Shown here piece after piece: positions 59,978 through 64,000 of a stretch of DNA of 64,000 nt. Under the pieces are notes generated by a model. The model ran no database searches. It was given only the letters and a program-made list of their open reading frames with translations, and was not told where the DNA came from. The DNA is taken from positions 6,758,001 to 6,822,000 of the forward strand of contig JAKZAN010000007.1 in assembly GCA_023053545.1 (NCBI GenBank), written 5' to 3'. This DNA is from Lepidurus packardi. Lineage: Eukaryota > Arthropoda > Branchiopoda > Notostraca > Triopsidae. Within the stretch, counting starts at the first letter, position 1. Each line of letters starts with the position of its first letter. The translations under genes were made by a program, and so were the position numbers.

Positions 59978-62900
59978 TCAGAAGTCCGTGTCACCTAGTA
60001 GTTGCTTGGCGACAACGGAAATTTCCCGGTCGATGGCTCTACTATCATCGTATAGTGCTGGGGCTTCCATTAGTATCATAACTGTCCCAACCAAAGAGGT
60101 GATGGTGAACACCCACAAAAATAATCGGTCCAAGACCATAGCCACAAAGCCCCAATCTTGATCTTCCTACGCAAATTATAAATAATTCCTAGTTAATCCG
60201 TGAACACCCTAACCCGAAAACACAATTAAACGCCTTACTTGATTATACAAGTCCTCACGTCGCATGTGGTTTCTAATAAACTCAATATCTCGCATGGCTT
60301 TCTCTAATTCGTAAGGGTATCTCTTCCTGCGACGAATGTCCGGTGGAGGTGGAGGTGGTCCAACTTCAGGAGGAGGGGGTGCTGGCGGAATTTGAGACGG
60401 AGGCTTCGGGGGAGGAGGGATATTGAAGTTGTTCAAGTGGATTACTTCGCAAAGCAGTTGGCTTCCATATTGTAATCTTCGACTCCAACGTCTGCCGTCA
60501 CGCGCATGTTGCATACGACGACGAGCAATAATCTGCATAAGCAAAGACACCGCGTAATGAATATTTAGTTCCAAGACGACTCAGCCACCACACCAACCAT
60601 GACATGAGCTGTCCAACCGAATATTCTATACGGTATAAGAAAAGGAATCGAGTTGTAGAGCGTAAATAAGCAAGCATAAAATAAATCATAAGAAAGGAAA
60701 CACAACAACGCGACAATAACAAGTTCCCAAACAAACGTTTATCTACGCAACAAAACGAGGATACGCCGAGAAAATGCGAGTTGCCTCCTTTTTTGCATCG
60801 GGACGAAGCGAATGCTAATGGAACGAGCTTGTCTTAAGATGTTCGTTTATCATCCCAATGTAAGGGACTCATCAGCCTGACGAGCTGCCACGAAATTGTT
60901 TCATTCTGCAGATATTCTCGCCGCTTATATTACCAAAGGACTGGAGCAGTCCCGCCTCTACGGCACTCTACGGCTAAGGGCCGCGAGCAGCACCCCATTA
61001 GAAATTAACCACTTGGGATTTCCGAGTCCCAGGCAAGTAACTTCTTTCGTCAACAGTCAATAGCTTAAAACTGAGTAATTTCAGTTCCACGAACTATGCT
61101 AGCAAACCGCGGCCCTGGCAAAGCTACAACTAACGAAGAAAAGAAAACAACTGCAAATGGGTCGAATTAGTGCAGACCATTAGTTCTCTTTTACTCTTTG
61201 TAACTTTCACTGTCTTTCATAAAGCATGCTTCTCATCTTTGAAGAAAAAAAAATAGTTTTCTTTTCATTTTTCTTTTGCGGCTAACCTTTGTTGCTGTGT
61301 TTCTATCTACGTCTGTGTGTGTCTTGGCTTTGATACGCTATGAATCAAGGTTTAATTTTCCGGAAGAGAAAAAAGGTTAATAGGAAGGGCTGAACTTGGC
61401 TACGGTAAAGTTACAATATTAAGCCAACGTGATTAAATATAAAAAAAGAAAAAGTTTTAGGGGAACTGAGAAGTAGAAAACCAAGGCCAAACGAGACACA
61501 GTCCGTAAAAAAAGAGATGCTAATTAGTGTTCCAAGTTCATGTCTTTTGCTCCCCCTCCAAAAAACAAAAAGGGCCATTAAGTTCTTACTTAAAATTGCA
61601 AACACAAACAAAACTCAATAAAATTAAACACGATACCTTCAATCGTTGCTCGACTTCCTCAAAGACTCTTTTCGGGACTCGCATGAGCAGGAGTTTGGGC
61701 AATCGTTGAATAAAAACCCGACGTACCCATGGTGCCATCTTGTGAGTACTAGGTTTTCGATAATGCAAGTTTAGAATGCAAATGGTAATCACAACACTCA
61801 AGCCCACCAAGACCTGCAAGAGCATATATTGTGTCAACTATTTAAGCAGCTCCAAAACTTCAATTAAAATGTTCTACCATCGTAAAAAGTAAGTATTTGC
61901 CCAGCAGCGGAACAGCCAATGACGTGGAGGGAATGATCTCGGAAATGAGGAGGAAAAACATCGTCTGGCTCAATAAAATCGAGATACATAACGCCACTTT
62001 TTCTCCAGAGTCTGCGGGCAGGTAAAAGACCAAAACAGAGAGGCAAGAAATTCCCACGCAGGGGATAATGAGATTGACGGTGTAAAACAGGGTCTTCCGC
62101 CGAAGCGTGATATTGAAGAATATATCTGGGTAAGGTTCCAGACAGCAGGGATAAAACTTGACGTGTTTCTCAGCAGGTACTGCCAATACATCCTAATCAA
62201 ATTTTTCTTTTGCTTTAGTCTTTTAGTTTTATTTATTAGCGTTTTTTGGTGCCCAGCCGGCCAATTCGGCTTAAGCAAATAGGGACTTAAACTCCATGCT
62301 CTTACCCATTCGACGCTAGGATAGTATTCCCTTAAATCGATTCCGATTTTTACCAAATTAGAGCCAGGCTCTTGATTGATATGTTTGAGATCAATCTAAG
62401 GAAACCAAAGACAACAAAAACGTATTTAATGCGTTGTGTGTTGCACATTTCAACACTTAAATAATACAGCATTTAAAATTCGCTCGACGGGTCGCAAAGA
62501 GTCAAAACGAAAAACCTTATCACTAGAAGACGCCCAGACAACCTATCACATCCACATGCGACACCCTGGCACCGACGTCCGGATATCTTATTATACTGAA
62601 GAACCCCACACATCTTCTGTTTCTGACATGGTGTTGTGTTATGCTACTCTTCTTCCTCCACATTTGTATTATATTGCGAGCTTGTCGGTAGTCAATGAGC
62701 AACCAAGTGAAATTAGTTTTCTTTTCAGAAAACGAATTGAAATTGGATGTAGTTCTGTTTACGCCATCCGCCATCTTCGGATATAACTGCGTGTGATAGA
62801 TACGTAAAACTAACAACGATGTGTGTGGTTAACGTACACGCGAGAGGCATAGAGGAACTTCGAGATTCTCGCCAAGCGAAATATACAAAACATACAAGGA

Positions 62901-63472
62901 AAGATACTCTTCCTAGCTGTAATTATGTTTGCAGGCGAGACTCCACTTAACGAGATTGTTTGCTTTCCACCCGCTCAACTATGATAAACATGGTACACGA
63001 CAGCATTCGGGATCCATATGTGTCACGAATTAGCGGACTGATCCCGTATGCAACTTGCACGAGCAGCGCATCTTGAACCAAAGTGTGACGGAGATATGTG
63101 TGCCAAAAAGAGCAGGGGGAGAATACGTAAGATGTATGAGGTTTCCTTCACAATAGTTAGCACTGTCCATACTGGTCATTCATAATCCCAAATGAGTGCT
63201 GCTTGTTACCGCCATTTAAGTTTCCATCCTTCCGCGGCACCTCGGTCTGAAAGCTATAGCTGCATGGTTTATCGTTAGTCATGGTTTTATCATATGTGGT
63301 GATATCAATGAGGCTCCCAACTTGCGGATTCCTGACTTGGTTTAGCTGGGAAATTACTCTAAGTGATGCTACTGCAACGCGCTTCGGAGAGCTATTTGCC
63401 TACTTGCCATACCACAGAAGATGGAATGAATTGCAATGCTGGTGTCAGCTATACAAAAGCTACCACTAATAC

Positions 63473-63510
<38 letters not shown>

Positions 63511-64000
63511 TTTCCTATTAATATATCAAAGCCATGTGCGCTACTGAAGCACGCGCCACTAACAAGCTGACGTACTGAGTAACAGCAAGGGAAACCCAGA
63601 GCTACGAACTGGCGCAAGGTTAAAAAACAATCCTAAGAGTGAAGAGGTGGAGGAAAAAGTTACCCTATATCCGTCATACGACCAAGACCCAAATTTCATG
63701 AAGCACGTTTGCTGGTCGAATGGGAAGTACCTGCAATAACCGACAAAAAGTTCGAGTTAAAGGAAATTTATCTAGAGCTAATAAAGTTATAAGGTGGGGA
63801 TCGATATTTTTTCTCGCGACAACGAAAAAAAAGTACCCCACTTCCAATGATAGACACCTTGTTCAATTTAATAAATGCTTAAAGGGGAAAACGGCTTCCC
63901 CTTTAAGCATTTACTGCAATAAAAAATGGAAAACTGGCGTTACCTTACATCAATTTCACAAGACGATTTAAATATAGCTGGTGGAGTCCATACAATTTTA
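59978..64000 (-). CDS. nicotinic acetylcholine receptor alpha subunit (insect alpha1-4 group), 5' end outside window
   Basis: Eight exons are visible: 64000-63944 (continues beyond the edge), 63730-63664, 62395-62306, 62192-61878, 61813-61637, 60532-60239 and 60166-59978 make seven firm ones, with earlier exons off the right edge. They give [20 protein letters not shown] and [18 protein letters not shown] (Cys-loop), [13 protein letters not shown], and the alpha-defining cysteine pair in [14 protein letters not shown]1-M3 include the pore helix [20 protein letters not shown], typical of insect alpha1-alpha4. An M3-M4 loop holds an unusual proline tract ([17 protein letters not shown]), then [13 protein letters not shown] and M4 ([18 protein letters not shown]). 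The exon at 62395-62306 has the same borders and 90-base length as its counterpart in the neighbouring subunit, but three exons of that gene are here fused into one (62192-61878). My count of firmly placed exons is seven. Confidence 0.95.
60533..61636 (-). other. nicotinic subunit 2 intron, 1.1 kb
   Basis: Intron within the M3-M4 loop coding region. Nothing recognised inside; pyrimidine- and purine-rich stretches only. Confidence 0.7.
62396..63663 (-). other. nicotinic subunit 2 intron, 1.27 kb
   Basis: Lies between the Cys-loop exon and the IDLKHI exon. It holds the long poly(C) tract and no recognised gene. Confidence 0.8.
63474..63510. repeat. poly(C) tract of 37 bases
   Basis: Uninterrupted run of C on the plus strand (G on the transcribed strand of the nicotinic gene), inside an intron. 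Its true length is uncertain because assemblies often misjudge such runs. Confidence 0.9.
63872..63913. repeat. perfect 18-bp inverted repeat (hairpin) in a receptor intron
   Basis: The arm TAAATGCTTAAAGGGGAA (63872-63889) and its exact complement (63896-63913) flank a 6-base loop, ACGGCT-like (AACGGC at 63890-63895). It sits in the 213-base intron that splits the Cys-loop codons, between exons 63944 and 63730. Confidence 0.9.

Noticed and set aside
63369-63617. Glycine-rich minus-strand open frame
   Set aside because: The glycine run is just translation of the poly(C) tract inside an intron.
1-64000. tRNA, rRNA and CRISPR searches by eye
   Set aside because: No cloverleaf with a convincing T-arm, no rRNA segments and no regularly spaced repeats were seen; a covariance-model search would be decisive.

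Overview
This is a window of animal nuclear DNA, most likely from an arthropod. Genes are split into many small exons by short GT-AG introns (often 55-100 bp), there are no bacterial-type operons, and the gene content is metazoan: nicotinic acetylcholine receptor subunits, a P2X channel, kazrin, CDK12 and a giant hemocytin/hemolectin. The hemocytin with discoidin and chitin-binding modules, and a receptor subunit closely resembling the insect alpha1-4 group, point to Arthropoda. A complete P2X gene argues against flies and nematodes, which are known to lack P2X. Compact introns would suit a small-genome crustacean such as Daphnia, but I cannot fix the species from sequence alone.

Layout. 1-5.9 kb is gene-poor: a 13-bp tandem repeat, a degenerate protein-like stretch I cannot identify (2.2-4.4 kb), a CATGG-rich repeat, and a decayed hAT transposase (minus strand) ending next to a perfect 32-bp palindrome. 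At 6.0-7.7 kb (+) lies a complete P2X receptor. At 9.8-13.9 kb (-) is CDK12, and at 15.0-20.5 kb (-) kazrin, with two alternative first coding exons. About 5.2 kb without recognisable genes follows. From 25.7 to 54.6 kb (-) a single huge hemocytin gene carries CCP/EGF, five von Willebrand D assemblies, five mucin WxxW modules, five FA58C (discoidin) modules, a chitin-binding module, an LDLa module, VWC repeats and a C-terminal cystine knot. One of its introns, 5.9 kb long and splitting the second VWD domain, contains a complete three-exon BTB/KCTD-like gene on the opposite strand (45.3-49.3 kb). At 55.3-58.1 kb (+) is an alpha-type nicotinic receptor subunit; facing it tail to tail at 60.0 kb to the right edge (-) is a second alpha-type subunit whose 5' end lies outside the window.

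Function. The two channel families are ligand-gated (ATP and acetylcholine). CDK12 is a transcription elongation kinase that works with cyclin K. Kazrin is a cytoskeletal/junctional scaffold. Hemocytin is a secreted adhesive clotting/immune protein of hemocytes. No shared pathway is evident beyond the two neighbouring nicotinic subunits, which may have arisen from related ancestors and could co-assemble. Gene models were assembled by hand from reading frames, splice-site consensus, phase agreement and family knowledge; exon ends were checked for phase in P2X, CDK12, kazrin, the BTB gene and both nicotinic subunits. The hemocytin model is exact only at selected junctions.
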